A stretch of 64,000 nt of DNA from Microbacterium proteolyticum (GCF_030818075.1 NZ_JAUSZZ010000001.1:2728001-2792000), one strand, 5' to 3'; positions 1-8,873 are shown, numbered from the stretch's first letter. The notes: a model not told the origin generated them from the letters alone. Program-made: numbers and translations.

Positions 1-303
1 CGGAAGGTCGAGTTCGCTCGGGTCGAGACCGTCGACCTCGGGCGCGAACGCACGGATCTTCTCCCGCACCGTGTCGGTGCGGCCCCGGGCGATCCACTCA
101 TCGCTCATCACGAGTCCGTACGCGACGAGGGCGGGCAGGTGCCCGTCCCACATCTTCGCCGCCGGGTGGTGACGCCACCCATGCCCGGGGACCGTCAGCG
201 CCCGCAGCAGCTGGAACGTCTCGACGCGCTGCTTGCCCAACCGCTTGAGGTCGAGGGCGCGGGCGGAGTCGACGAAGGACGGGTACGGCAGGAAGGTCTG
301 CAC
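1..303 (-). CDS. MSMEG_6728-like / pyrimidine dimer DNA glycosylase-like protein (partial)
   Basis: This minus-strand gene starts with GTG at 303 and runs off the left edge, so only the first 101 residues are visible. The N-terminus has the pattern QTFLPYPSFVDSARALD, then RLGKQRVE, and later HPAAKMWDGHLPALVAYG. This resembles the small actinobacterial family named after MSMEG_6728, which is related to T4 endonuclease V-type pyrimidine dimer glycosylases. That assignment comes from remembered family sequence. A role in base excision at UV dimers is a family-level inference. The start lies only 4 bases after the stop of the DUF2004 gene, so the two are probably co-transcribed. Confidence 0.7.
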   Translation of the reverse strand, partial: MQTFLPYPSFVDSARALDLKRLGKQRVETFQLLRALTVPGHGWRHHPAAKMWDGHLPALVAYGLVMSDEWIARGRTDTVREKIRAFAPEVDGLDPSELDLP

Positions 304-307
304 GCGC

Positions 308-808
308 TCAGTCGGCGCTGGTGACCGACTGCACCCGGCCGTCGGAGGCGAGGTTGACCAACAGCACGTCGTCGGTCGCGTCGGGGTCGAGCGCGTACTC
401 CAGGACGGCGAACGGGTCGGCGCCGCCGTGCTCGTCGGCGAGGATGGTCATGCTCATCAGCTGCAGCGCCTTGATGACGTCGATGTGCGTGTCACCGCTC
501 ACGTCGGCGAGCAGGTCGTCGAGCCCGTCACCGAGCGTCGCCTGCTGCTGCAGGATGTATTCGGTCACTTCACTCGTACGGGAATCGAGCTCCCCGACCA
601 TCGCGTTGCGCGCGGCGAGGTCGATCGCCTCGAGGGAGGAGATCATGGATGCCGCGACATCGAGCGCCTCGGCCGAGACGTCATCCTGATCGGGTGCGGT
701 CAGGTCGACGGTGACGCTCTGGTCGCCGAACTCGACGTTCTCGCTCCAGAAGATCGACCCGTCGGGGCCCGACTCGAGGAGTCCGAAGAAGTCGTGCTCG
801 ATGGCCAT
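308..808 (-). CDS. DUF2004 domain-containing protein
   Basis: This encodes a 166-residue acidic soluble protein with no signal peptide or membrane segment. It begins MAIEHDFFGLLE and has the FWSENVEFGDQSVTVDL stretch typical of DUF2004 proteins. The function of that family is unknown. The middle (about residues 50-110) looks mostly helical. It lies about 100 bases downstream of ftsY on the same strand and 4 bases before the glycosylase-like gene, so it probably belongs to the end of the smc-ftsY transcript or to a short transcript of its own. Confidence 0.75.
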   Translation of the reverse strand: MAIEHDFFGLLESGPDGSIFWSENVEFGDQSVTVDLTAPDQDDVSAEALDVAASMISSLEAIDLAARNAMVGELDSRTSEVTEYILQQQATLGDGLDDLLADVSGDTHIDVIKALQLMSMTILADEHGGADPFAVLEYALDPDATDDVLLVNLASDGRVQSVTSAD

Positions 809-914
809 GGCTCCATGTAATCAGGCCCGTCGGGGTTCGGGAAGACGACCCGCCCACGCGCGCCGGTGCGGTATGGGGCGATCGCTGCGCGAACGGCCCG
901 CGGGTGCCGCTACG

Positions 915-1787
915 TCAGTCGACCAGCGACGACGCGAACACGTGCGGGGTGAACCCCGTGAGGTCGCCGATCCCCTCGCCCTGGCCGAGGAGCTTGACCG
1001 GGATGCCGGTGCGCTCCTGCACGGCGAGGACGAATCCGCCCTTCGCCGACCCGTCGAGCTTGGTGAGCACGAGGCCGGTCACACCCGCGCTGTCGAGGAA
1101 GGCCTGCGCCTGCATGAGACCGTTCTGGCCCGTCGTTGCATCCAGCACCAACAGAACCTCGCTGATGGGCGCCTGCTTCTCGATGACGCGCTTGATCTTC
1201 CCGAGCTCGTCCATGAGCCCGCCCTTGGTGTGGAGGCGCCCAGCCGTGTCGACGAGCACGATCTCGGTGCCCGTCTCCTTGGCGTGGGCGACGGTCTGGA
1301 AGGCGACGGATGCCGGGTCCTGGCCCTCATGCTGAGGACGCACGATGGTCGCGCCTCCGCGCTCAGCCCACGTGGCGAGCTGGTCGACGGCCGCGGCGCG
1401 GAACGTGTCGGCGGCGCCGACCACGACCGTGCGTCCGTAGCGCTGCAGGAACTTGGCGAACTTGCCGATGGTGGTGGTCTTACCCACGCCGTTCACGCCG
1501 ACGACCAACACGACGGCCGGACGCTCGGTGAGGCGCAGTGTCGTGTCGAACTTCGCGAAGTGCTCTTCGAGCGTCTCGCGCAGCATGCGCTGCAGGTCGC
1601 GCGGATCCGTCGTGCGGTAACGGTCGACCTTCTCGTGCAGCTCGTCGATGAGCCGCTCCGTGACGTCGGGGCCGAAATCGGCGGTCAGCAGCGCCGTCTC
1701 GAGGTCGTCCCACGTCGTCTCGTCGATCGTGGGCTTGACGAACAATCCGCGCAGCGCGCGGCCCAGCGACCAGGAGTTCTCAGCCAT
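915..1787 (-). CDS. ftsY: Signal recognition particle receptor FtsY
   Basis: FtsY is the SRP receptor GTPase that docks ribosome-SRP complexes at the membrane translocon. The protein has 290 residues. It has the helical N domain (about residues 1-80) and the SRP G domain, with P-loop GVNGVGKTTTIGK, the DTAGRLHTK switch, and TKLDGSAKGG near the C-terminus. The long acidic A domain of E. coli FtsY is absent, as is usual in actinobacteria. The gene begins 4 bases after the smc stop, so the two are translationally linked. The smc-ftsY order is common in Gram-positive bacteria and supports the call. Confidence 0.97.
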   Translation of the reverse strand: MAENSWSLGRALRGLFVKPTIDETTWDDLETALLTADFGPDVTERLIDELHEKVDRYRTTDPRDLQRMLRETLEEHFAKFDTTLRLTERPAVVLVVGVNGVGKTTTIGKFAKFLQRYGRTVVVGAADTFRAAAVDQLATWAERGGATIVRPQHEGQDPASVAFQTVAHAKETGTEIVLVDTAGRLHTKGGLMDELGKIKRVIEKQAPISEVLLVLDATTGQNGLMQAQAFLDSAGVTGLVLTKLDGSAKGGFVLAVQERTGIPVKLLGQGEGIGDLTGFTPHVFASSLVD

Positions 1788-1791
1788 TGCT

Positions 1792-4700
1792 TCAGCTTAC
1801 GGGCGCGGCTTCGACCCGGCTCGCCGCCCGGTCCCCCACGCGTTGACCGACGACCGCCGACACGCCGTCCTGTCGCATCGACACCCCGTACAGCGCGTCC
1901 GCGATCTCCATCGTGCGCTTCTGGTGCGTGATGACGATGAGCTGACTGCTGGCGCGAAGCTTCTCGAACACCCCCAGCAAGCGCCCGAGGTTGGCGTCGT
2001 CCAGGGCCGCTTCGACCTCGTCGAGGATGTAGAAGGGGCTCGGGCGGGCCGTGAAGATCGAGGTCAGGAACGCCACGGCCGCGAGGGACCGCTCGCCCCC
2101 GGAAAGCAATGACAGGCGCTCGATCTTCTTGCCCACCGGTCGGACCGACACCTCGATACCGGTGGTCAGCGGATTGTCGGGATCGGTCAGTGAGATGCTG
2201 CCGGAGCCGCCGGGGAAGAGGATGGGGAAGATCTCGGTGAACGCAGCCCGGGTGTCCTCGAAGGCGGCGACGAAGATCGTCTGCATGCGCTCGTCGAGCT
2301 CGGCGATGATGGTCTGCAGATCACCGCGCGTCTGCTGCAGGTCGGCGAGCTGTTCGGTGAGGAAGGCGTGGCGCTGCTCGAGCGCGGCGAACTCCTCCAG
2401 CGCGAGCGGATTGACTCTGCCCAGCTGCGACAGTTTGCGCTCGGCATCCTGGAGCCGGCGCTTCTGTGCGGCGCGATCGAAAGGCTCTGCCTGCGCCTCG
2501 TCTGCGCGGGGAACGAGCTGGTCGGGACCGTATTCCGAAACGAGAATGTTCTCGTCGAGGGCGAGTTCGCTCTGCACGCGCTCGAGGAGGCTCGTGACGT
2601 GGAGCCTCTTCTCGTGCATCTGCAGCTCGAGCCCGTGCACGCTCTCGGTCAACCGGGCGAGGCGCTCGCGCACCTGCGTCTCGTCGGCGCGGGCACGCGC
2701 GAGTTCCTCGGTGATCGCCGTGCGGGCCGACTCGGCGGCGGCGAGCTCCACGCGCGCCTGACTCACCGACCGGTCGACGGAATCGAGCAGGGTGGGCAGA
2801 TGACCGGCGACCTCCGCCGCCACCTCGCGCTGCGCGCGGCGGATCACCGCGCGTCGTGCGGCCTCGGCGGCGGCGGCGCGCTCCCGCTCGCGTTGCTGTT
2901 CCAGCTGCACGATGCGGGCCTCGCCCGAACGCACCCGCTCCTTCAGCGTCTCGATATCGAGCCGCGCGCGCATCTCGGTCTCGCGGGCCGCATCGACCGC
3001 GGCCGCCATCCCCGCGCGCGCCGACGCGTCGAGCAGCGGACGCGGCGCTTCGAGCGCGCGCGCGAGGTCGTCCCCGGCGCGCCGAGCCGCATCCTCGGCC
3101 TCGGCCACCGCAGCCTCGGTCTGCGCCAGCCCCGCCGCCAGGCGATCGCATTCGGCGACGGCCGCCTCATGCCGCACCGTCACGCGGTTCACCTTCTCGG
3201 CGTGCGCGGCGAGGGCGGCGTCGCGGGCGCGAAGCGTCGAGAGCGCCTCCTTGGTGCGCTGGCGGGCGTCGGTGAGCGCGCGTTGCTGATCGGCGAGCGC
3301 CTCGCGCAGCGAGTCCGCGATCACGACGATCTCCGCGAGTCGCTCGGCGGCGCCGTCGCGCTCCGCGGCCAGCTCCAGGCGCGACCGGCCCGATCCGGAG
3401 CCCGCCCTCACCGTGTGCGCGGTCGCGACCTCACCGGCGCGCGTCACCACGGTCGCGTCGTGCGGGAGGGAAGGCTGCACGGCGCGCACCGCGGCGAGGT
3501 CGTCGACGATCACCGTGCGCGACAGGATGCCGAGCACCCCCGCCGACGCCGTGACCACCTCCGCGGCCGGAACCGAACCCGGCACCGACGGCGGTGGAGG
3601 CGCATCCGAGTCGGCATTCGCAATGACGATGTCGACCACACCGAGATCTCCCTCGGACGCGTCCCCGGCCGCCTTGAAGGCGGCCGAGGCGTCGTCGACG
3701 AGGAGCCCTTCGGCGAGCGAGCCGAGCGCGGCGGCGATCGCCGCCTCGTAGCCCGCGGTGACCTTCACGTCGTCGCCCACGAGCCCCCGGACTCCCGGAC
3801 CGCGGGCGGCGAGCAGATCGGCGGCGGCATTGCGCAGGTCGAGCGCGCGCCCCAGCGCCGCCGTCTGCGCGGTGAGGGCGTCGCGCTCGCGTTCGGCGGC
3901 GTGCAGACGCTCCCGCAACCCCGCCACGGTCGTCTCGAGATCGTTCGCGTCCCGCTGCGCGCGCTCATAGGCCGCGGCGTGCTCGGCGGCCGATGTCTCG
4001 GGCGCACCATCGGGGTCGAGCTCCGCGCGCGCCTTCTCGGCCTCGGCGCGTCGCACGAGGGCCGCGTCCAGCGCACGCTGCTGCCGGTCGACCCCGGCGC
4101 GCACGGCGGCGAGGGCCGAGTTCGCGGCATCCGCCGCCCCGCGGAGCGCCTGGAGCCTCATGTCGTGCTCCGACACGAGCGCGCTCTGCGCCGCGATGTC
4201 GACGTCGAGGGCGTCGAGGTCGGCCCGGGCGCGTACCACCTCACGGGCGGCCTCCGCCGCGGCATCCTGAGCATCGCCCAGACCGGCGGCGATGTCGTCG
4301 ATCTCGGCTCGCACGTGGTCGATCGTGCGCTGCGACACCGTCGGGGCGAAGGCCGATCCGTCGCCGTCGTCGTCGGAGAGCAAGGTGAGACGCTGACCCG
4401 CCAACGTGTACAGGCCGCGCAGCCGCTCCTGCACCTGCTCGAGCGAGAAGGCCACGCCGCGCGCGCGGTCCACGGCCTCCGATCGCTGGTTGTTCTCGAG
4501 CCGCTCGACGCGCTGGCGGAGGCCGTCCGCTTGCTCCTGCAGGCCGAGGCGCTCGGTGTGCCGCTCGCTCTCGGCGCGGGCGGCATCGGCCAGCTGCGTC
4601 CGCAGGCGCACGAGATCGTCGGCGTAGAGTCGGGCCTTGGCGTCCCGGACGACGGCGGCGATCGTCGCGGCCTCCCGCGCGATCTCGGCCTGTTTGCCGA

Positions 4701-5313
4701 GCGGCTTGAGCTGGCGTCGCAGCTCGCCCGCGAGATCGCTCAGCCGGGTGAGGTTGGACTCCATCGCCTCCAGCTTGCGCACGGTCTTCTCTTTGCGGCG
4801 CCGGTGCTTCAGGATGCCGGCGGCTTCTTCGATAAACCCGCGGCGGTCCTCGGCGGTGGCCTGCAGGACGGTATCGAGCCGGCCCTGCCCGATGATCACG
4901 TGCATCTCGCGCCCGAGGCCGGAGTCGCTGAGCAGCTCCTGCACGTCGAGCAGTCGGCAGGTCTGGCCGTTGATCGCGTACTCGCTGGCGCCGGTGCGGA
5001 ACAGCGTGCGACTGATCGTGACCTCGGTGTAGTCGATGGGGAGCGCACCGTCGCCGTTGTCGATCGTCAGTTGGACCTCCGCGCGGCCGAGCGGCCCGCG
5101 GGTCGACGTGCCGGCGAAGATGACGTCTTCCATCTTGCCGCCGCGCAGGGTCTTGGCGCCCTGCTCCCCCATCACCCAGGCCAGGGCGTCGACGACGTTC
5201 GATTTGCCCGACCCGTTCGGTCCGACGATGCAGGTGACTCCCGGCTCGAGCGCGAAGGTCGTGGACTGCGCGAACGACTTGAAGCCTTTGAGCGTCACGC
5301 TCTTCAGGTGCAT
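1792..5313 (-). CDS. smc: Chromosome segregation protein SMC
   Basis: SMC is the ATPase core of condensin, which compacts and segregates the chromosome. The 1173-residue product has the full architecture. The N-terminal head has Walker A GPNGSGKSNVVDAL (about residues 32-45). Two long Ala/Glu/Arg-rich coiled coils flank a hinge at about residues 510-650. The C-terminal head has the signature LLSGGERSLAAVAFL and Walker B FYILDEVEAALDDAN. The length is normal for the family. ScpA and ScpB are not in this window. Long open frames on the opposite strand are artefacts of the high GC content. Confidence 0.98.
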   Translation of the reverse strand: MHLKSVTLKGFKSFAQSTTFALEPGVTCIVGPNGSGKSNVVDALAWVMGEQGAKTLRGGKMEDVIFAGTSTRGPLGRAEVQLTIDNGDGALPIDYTEVTISRTLFRTGASEYAINGQTCRLLDVQELLSDSGLGREMHVIIGQGRLDTVLQATAEDRRGFIEEAAGILKHRRRKEKTVRKLEAMESNLTRLSDLAGELRRQLKPLGKQAEIAREAATIAAVVRDAKARLYADDLVRLRTQLADAARAESERHTERLGLQEQADGLRQRVERLENNQRSEAVDRARGVAFSLEQVQERLRGLYTLAGQRLTLLSDDDGDGSAFAPTVSQRTIDHVRAEIDDIAAGLGDAQDAAAEAAREVVRARADLDALDVDIAAQSALVSEHDMRLQALRGAADAANSALAAVRAGVDRQQRALDAALVRRAEAEKARAELDPDGAPETSAAEHAAAYERAQRDANDLETTVAGLRERLHAAERERDALTAQTAALGRALDLRNAAADLLAARGPGVRGLVGDDVKVTAGYEAAIAAALGSLAEGLLVDDASAAFKAAGDASEGDLGVVDIVIANADSDAPPPPSVPGSVPAAEVVTASAGVLGILSRTVIVDDLAAVRAVQPSLPHDATVVTRAGEVATAHTVRAGSGSGRSRLELAAERDGAAERLAEIVVIADSLREALADQQRALTDARQRTKEALSTLRARDAALAAHAEKVNRVTVRHEAAVAECDRLAAGLAQTEAAVAEAEDAARRAGDDLARALEAPRPLLDASARAGMAAAVDAARETEMRARLDIETLKERVRSGEARIVQLEQQRERERAAAAEAARRAVIRRAQREVAAEVAGHLPTLLDSVDRSVSQARVELAAAESARTAITEELARARADETQVRERLARLTESVHGLELQMHEKRLHVTSLLERVQSELALDENILVSEYGPDQLVPRADEAQAEPFDRAAQKRRLQDAERKLSQLGRVNPLALEEFAALEQRHAFLTEQLADLQQTRGDLQTIIAELDERMQTIFVAAFEDTRAAFTEIFPILFPGGSGSISLTDPDNPLTTGIEVSVRPVGKKIERLSLLSGGERSLAAVAFLTSIFTARPSPFYILDEVEAALDDANLGRLLGVFEKLRASSQLIVITHQKRTMEIADALYGVSMRQDGVSAVVGQRVGDRAASRVEAAPVS

Positions 5314-5439
5314 GTCACCCGCCTTCCCGCCCGGTCCGATCCTCGCCTCACGCTAGCCGAGGACCCGCGGGAACCCGCGGCGGCGGGCCGGTCTCGGCCA
5401 TCCGACGCGCCCGGATGTCGATCATTTCTGAGTGGAAGC

Positions 5440-5469
5440 TTGACACCGGCTGACAGCATTCGCTAGCGT
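5440..5469 (+). promoter_or_regulatory. Sigma-70-type promoter for the leader/GNAT transcript
   Basis: A consensus -35 hexamer TTGACA (5440-5445) is followed by an 18-base spacer and TAGCGT (5464-5469), a fair -10. Transcription would start near 5476, about 30 bases before the ATG of the short leader ORF. The region lies between the divergent smc gene and the plus-strand leader/GNAT transcript. This is the clearest vegetative-type promoter in the window, but it is inferred from sequence only. Confidence 0.6.
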
Positions 5470-5506
5470 CGGGGGTCGCAACCGACGTTGAGAGGAGGTC
5501 ACTTCC

Positions 5507-5617
5507 ATGATTCGCGAACCATTCGGCATCGACACCGGCTTCACCGCCGCCCCCGTGCTGTCCGCACGCATCACCGGAGTGACCATCGACGTCGGCATGC
5601 CCTCCCGTCTGGGCTGA
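5507..5617 (+). CDS. Short leader ORF (36 residues) upstream of the GNAT gene
   Basis: A 36-codon ORF starts with ATG at 5507, nine bases after a strong ribosome binding site (GAGAGGAGG), and ends in MPSRLG. It lies about 30 bases downstream of a good promoter and is followed at once by two perfect stem-loops. I do not recognise the peptide. It has no run of a single amino acid and no cysteine, unlike classical amino-acid attenuator peptides. The arrangement of promoter, small ORF, hairpins and GNAT-type enzyme looks like translational attenuation. It could instead be an ordinary small protein. Confidence 0.45.
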   Translation: MIREPFGIDTGFTAAPVLSARITGVTIDVGMPSRLG

Positions 5618-5628
5618 CCCGTCGCGTC

Positions 5629-5674
5629 GAGACGCTCGCGTCTCCGCTCTCCGTGAGCACGTCCTTCGGACGTG
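5629..5674 (+). promoter_or_regulatory. Tandem stem-loops after the leader ORF (candidate attenuator)
   Basis: Two perfect hairpins follow the leader stop by 12 bases. The first pairs GAGACG (5629-5634) with CGTCTC (5639-5644) across the loop CTCG. The second pairs CACGTCC (5658-5664) with GGACGTG (5668-5674) across the triloop TTC. Neither is followed by a T-run, so ordinary intrinsic termination is not obvious. They lie between the leader ORF and the ATG at 5745, where they could control read-through or translation of the downstream genes. Confidence 0.45.
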
Positions 5675-5744
5675 GTCTCGCTCGATCCTCGTGATCCTTC
5701 TTCGCGCATCTCGCGCCTTCGCACTCTCTCTACGGAGTCCCCGC

Positions 5745-6029
5745 ATGAACGCCCTGTTCACGCGCGCGCCGCAGCACTCCTCGGCCGCGCCCACCACCCC
5801 GACCCCGTCGACCGTCACGTTCGACACCACCGCCTACCGCCCGCTCGGACCCCTCGACCGGTTGTCGCTGCGGATCGGCCTCTGGCTGCTCACCCGTCAC
5901 GCTGATCGCGCGCGGGCGCTCGATCACGAGGCCGTCGCCGCTCACCGCGCACGACAGGCCGCCGAGGAGCGCGAAAAGCGCGAGCGGGCGTGGCAGAGCA
6001 CAGCCGCCTTCAGTCGGCTCCCCTTCTGA
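5745..6029 (+). CDS. Hypothetical small protein (94 residues)
   Basis: The ORF starts with ATG at 5745, preceded by TACGGAG as a ribosome binding site. The N-terminal 30 residues are rich in Thr, Pro and Ala. The stretch RLSLRIGLWLL (about residues 40-50) is amphipathic. A charged helix of Arg, Glu and Ala follows (about 55-85). No cysteine, signal peptide or known domain is visible. It lies between the leader ORF and the GNAT gene, 57 bases upstream of the latter, and is probably on the same transcript. I do not recognise it. Its position and binding site favour a real gene. Confidence 0.55.
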   Translation: MNALFTRAPQHSSAAPTTPTPSTVTFDTTAYRPLGPLDRLSLRIGLWLLTRHADRARALDHEAVAAHRARQAAEEREKRERAWQSTAAFSRLPF

Positions 6030-6086
6030 ACGGTGGGGGTGGCGTCCGCGCCGCCCCCACCCCTTCCCCTTCCACCGGAGACCCTC

Positions 6087-7169
6087 ATGACCACGTCCCT
6101 GGCCGGCCTCGAGCTGCGCCCCCTTCACATCCCGTCCTCCATCGACGCCCCCGATGCCGCGGACTTCCGCGAGATGGTCCGCATCCGCAATCTCGTCTAC
6201 GCCGAGATCTCCGGGCACGACGACGGCTCGATGCCCGCTGATGAGTTGCTGCCGCTGTATCAGCCCCAGCCCGATATGAAGCGGTTCGCCTGGATCGTCG
6301 TCGTCGGTGGCGACGTCGTCGGTCGCGCGGGCCTGGACCTCCCGCAGGAAGAGGGCGCTCGGACCGCGTCCTGGCTCGTCGAGCTCCGGCGCTCGGTCTG
6401 GGGCCACGGAATCGGGCGCGAGGCTTTCGCGCTCATCAAGCGCGTCGCCCGCGAGCACGGCCGGAGCATCCTGCAGTCGTGGGCGGAGCACCCCGCCGCG
6501 GACGGGCGAGTGGTCGCCGCGCCGACGGGTTTCGGGACCATCCCGCTCGACCACCCCGCCCGCTTCTTCCTGGCATCCGGCAACACTCTGGAGCAGATCG
6601 TGCGGGTCAGCGCGCTCGATCTCGTCGGCGTCCGGCCGCACCTGAAGACCCTCCTCGCCGAGGCGGAGCAGGCGGCGGCCGGGTATCGCGTGGTGCAGTG
6701 GACGCTGCCGACGCCGGACGAGTTCGTCGACGCATTCGCCGGGATGAAATCGCGCATGGTCACCGACGCACCGTCGGCCGGTCTCGAGTTCGACGAGGAG
6801 GTGTGGGATGCCGCGCGCCTGCGCCGCTACGAAGCGGGCTACCTCGACGCCGGCCGCCACATGCTCGTCACCGCCGCCCAGCACGTCGACACGGGTGAGC
6901 TCGCCGCGTTCAACGAATTGGTGATCGGCAAGGACCGCACGGCGGCGACCAGCCAGGAGGACACGCTGGTCGTCGCAGCGCACCGCGGCCACCGCCTCGG
7001 GATGCTGGTGAAGTGCGCCGGCCTGCTCGCGTGGCAGGACATCGCGCCCCACTCACCCCGCGTGATCACGTACAACGCCGAGGAGAACCGCCCGATGCTG
7101 TCGATCAACGAGCGGATCGGCTTCCGGCCGATCTCCTACGAGGGCGCCTGGAAGAAGGTGCTGACGTGA
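6087..7169 (+). CDS. GNAT family N-acetyltransferase (tandem domains)
   Basis: The product has 360 residues and two GNAT-like halves (about 10-165 and 180-355). The C-terminal half carries the acetyl-CoA loop as AAHRGHRLGMLVK, close to the usual V-x-x-x-x-R-G-x-G-x-A/G pattern, and ends with the N-D-x-x-N-x-x-G-F-like stretch NERIGFRPISYEGAW. The N-terminal half seems to have lost that motif, as in other duplicated GNAT enzymes. I chose ATG 6087 because it follows CCGGAG at a good distance; an in-frame upstream start at 6033 would add a Pro-rich tail. The substrate cannot be read from sequence. Antibiotic, metabolite and protein acetylation are all possible. Confidence 0.8.
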   Translation: MTTSLAGLELRPLHIPSSIDAPDAADFREMVRIRNLVYAEISGHDDGSMPADELLPLYQPQPDMKRFAWIVVVGGDVVGRAGLDLPQEEGARTASWLVELRRSVWGHGIGREAFALIKRVAREHGRSILQSWAEHPAADGRVVAAPTGFGTIPLDHPARFFLASGNTLEQIVRVSALDLVGVRPHLKTLLAEAEQAAAGYRVVQWTLPTPDEFVDAFAGMKSRMVTDAPSAGLEFDEEVWDAARLRRYEAGYLDAGRHMLVTAAQHVDTGELAAFNELVIGKDRTAATSQEDTLVVAAHRGHRLGMLVKCAGLLAWQDIAPHSPRVITYNAEENRPMLSINERIGFRPISYEGAWKKVLT

Positions 7170-7177
7170 TCCGCATC

Positions 7178-7241
7178 GCGCGAGGTGCCACAACGCATGG
7201 GCGTCACTTCCTGGCGAGCGCCACGATCGGGCACCTCGCGC
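7178..7241. terminator. Long inverted repeat between convergent genes
   Basis: A perfect 12-bp inverted repeat, GCGCGAGGTGCC (7178-7189) with GGCACCTCGCGC (7230-7241), encloses a 40-base loop in the gap between the GNAT stop and the mutM stop. It could be a shared bidirectional terminator, although the loop is long and there is no T-run. The position between convergent genes is the main support. Confidence 0.4.
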
Positions 7242-7287
7242 GGCGGTCGCGCGACACCATCCGCCGCCGCGCCGTGGTGGCCGGGCG

Positions 7288-8178
7288 TCACCTCGGGCGC
7301 TGGCAGCGCGGGCAGAAGTGGCTCGAGCGATTCATGAACGACACCCGCACGATCGGGCGACCGCACCGCGGGCAGGGCTGGCCCGTCCGCCCGTAGGCGT
7401 TGAGCGAGTGCGCGAAGTAGCCGGCCTGCCCGTTGACGTTGACGTACTGCGCGTCGAAGCTCGTTCCGCCCTCGGCGAGGGCCTTCTCGAGCACCACTTG
7501 CACCTCGCCGAGCAGGCGGTTGACCGCGCGTGTCGGGAGGGCGGATGCCGGCGTCTCGGGGTGGACGCGCGCGGCCCACAGCGACTCGTCGGCGTAGATG
7601 TTGCCGATCCCGCTCGCGACGGTCTGGTCGAGCAGGACGCGCTTGATCCCCGACGACGTGCGCGCGAGCCGCGCGCGGAACCGTTTCGCGCTGAAAGCCG
7701 GGTCGAGCGGGTCGCGGCCGATGTGCGCGACCTGCGTCGGCACGCGGGCCAGGTCGGAGCCACGCCCGCCCGCGGCACCGTCGGGGGTGTCGACGAGGTC
7801 ATCGATGGCGAGCGAGCCGAACGTGCGCTGATCGGCGAACACCACCGACAGGGCTCCGTGCACCGGGTGCTCGAGTTCGATGCGGATCCGCTCATGCCGC
7901 TCGTCGGGAGCACCGGGCACGCGCAGCAGCATCTGACCGCTCATCCCGAGATGAGTGACGATCGCCTCGCCATCGGTCACCGGCATCCACAGGAACTTGC
8001 CCCGTCGGACCGCGGCGCTGATGCGGCGGCCGGTGAGTTCCGCCTCGAAGTGCGCCGCTCCCCCGGTGTGCCTCGTCAGGGCGCGCTCATCGCGCACGTC
8101 GACCGACGTGATGAGCGCACCGCGGACGGCGGGTTCGAGGCCGGCACGCACGACCTCGACCTCGGGGAGTTCAGGCAC
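7288..8178 (-). CDS. mutM: Formamidopyrimidine-DNA glycosylase (Fpg/MutM)
   Basis: MutM removes 8-oxoguanine and formamidopyrimidines from DNA and nicks the abasic site. The 296-residue product begins MPELPEVEVV, with the catalytic Pro2 and Glu3 directly after the initiator Met. It contains the helix-two-turn-helix region (SGIKRVLLDQTVASGIGNIYADE, in part) and ends with the zinc finger, CPRCGRP ... CPRCQRP. All four cysteines are present. The first 8 bases overlap the end of rnc, so translation is coupled. The rnc-mutM order is conserved in actinobacteria and often precedes smc. Confidence 0.97.
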   Translation of the reverse strand: MPELPEVEVVRAGLEPAVRGALITSVDVRDERALTRHTGGAAHFEAELTGRRISAAVRRGKFLWMPVTDGEAIVTHLGMSGQMLLRVPGAPDERHERIRIELEHPVHGALSVVFADQRTFGSLAIDDLVDTPDGAAGGRGSDLARVPTQVAHIGRDPLDPAFSAKRFRARLARTSSGIKRVLLDQTVASGIGNIYADESLWAARVHPETPASALPTRAVNRLLGEVQVVLEKALAEGGTSFDAQYVNVNGQAGYFAHSLNAYGRTGQPCPRCGRPIVRVSFMNRSSHFCPRCQRPR

Positions 8179-8863
8179 GGGAGTCGAGCTCGCGCCACGC
8201 CGTAAGGGCGGCGGCCATCTCGGCCTGCTTCTTGCTCGACCCCTCGCCGGTCGCGACGAGCTCGCCGACGGTCACCGTGGCGCTGAATCGACGGTCGTGG
8301 TCGGGACCGCTCGCCTGCATGGCGTAGACCGGAGCCGACAGCCCCTGACGCGCGGCGATCTCCTGCAGGCTCGTCTTGGGGTCCATCGCCGCGCCGTAGC
8401 GTTCCGGGTCGTCCAGGAGCGGCTCGACCAGGCGCAGCACCATGGCGGTCGCGGCGTCCGGGCCGGCCGACAGGAAGGTCGCCCCGATGAGGGCCTCCAT
8501 GGTGTCGGCCAGGATCGAGTCCTTGTCGCGCCCGCCGGTGAGGATCTCGCCGCGCCCGAGTCGCACGTGCGCCCCCAGGCCGATCCTGCGCGCCACCTCG
8601 GCCAGCGCGACGGTGGAGACCACGCTGGCGCGGCGCTTGGCGAGGCTTCCCTCTTCGAGTTCAGGATGCCGGGTGAACAGGCGCACCGTCACGGCCTGCC
8701 CGAGCACGGAGTCGCCGAGGAACTCCAGGCGCTCGTTGTGCGGGATGCCGCCGTTCTCGTACGCGTACGAGCGGTGCGTCAAGGCAAGAGAAAGAAGCTC
8801 GGGGTCGATGTCGACCCCGAGCTTCTGCGTGAGCGCAGAGCGCTCGACATTTCTTCGCGTCAC
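8171..8863 (-). CDS. rnc: Ribonuclease III
   Basis: RNase III cleaves double-stranded RNA and processes rRNA precursors. The product has 230 residues. The catalytic domain (about 1-150) has the signature HNERLEFLGDSVLG, with its Glu and Asp, and the second acidic patch DTMEALIGA. A double-stranded RNA binding domain follows (about 155-225), ending KKQAEMAAALTAW. The gene starts 10 bases after the rpmF stop and overlaps mutM by 8 bases. It therefore forms one operon with rpmF and yceD, the usual actinobacterial arrangement. Confidence 0.97.
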   Translation of the reverse strand: MTRRNVERSALTQKLGVDIDPELLSLALTHRSYAYENGGIPHNERLEFLGDSVLGQAVTVRLFTRHPELEEGSLAKRRASVVSTVALAEVARRIGLGAHVRLGRGEILTGGRDKDSILADTMEALIGATFLSAGPDAATAMVLRLVEPLLDDPERYGAAMDPKTSLQEIAARQGLSAPVYAMQASGPDHDRRFSATVTVGELVATGEGSSKKQAEMAAALTAWRELDSRA

Positions 8864-8873
8864 GAAACGCCGA

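Noticed and set aside
2368..5466. A 1032-codon open frame on the plus strand opposite smc
   Set aside because: It lies entirely antisense to a clear SMC gene, has an Arg/Gly/Leu-rich composition and no family pattern. Such shadow frames are expected in very GC-rich DNA.
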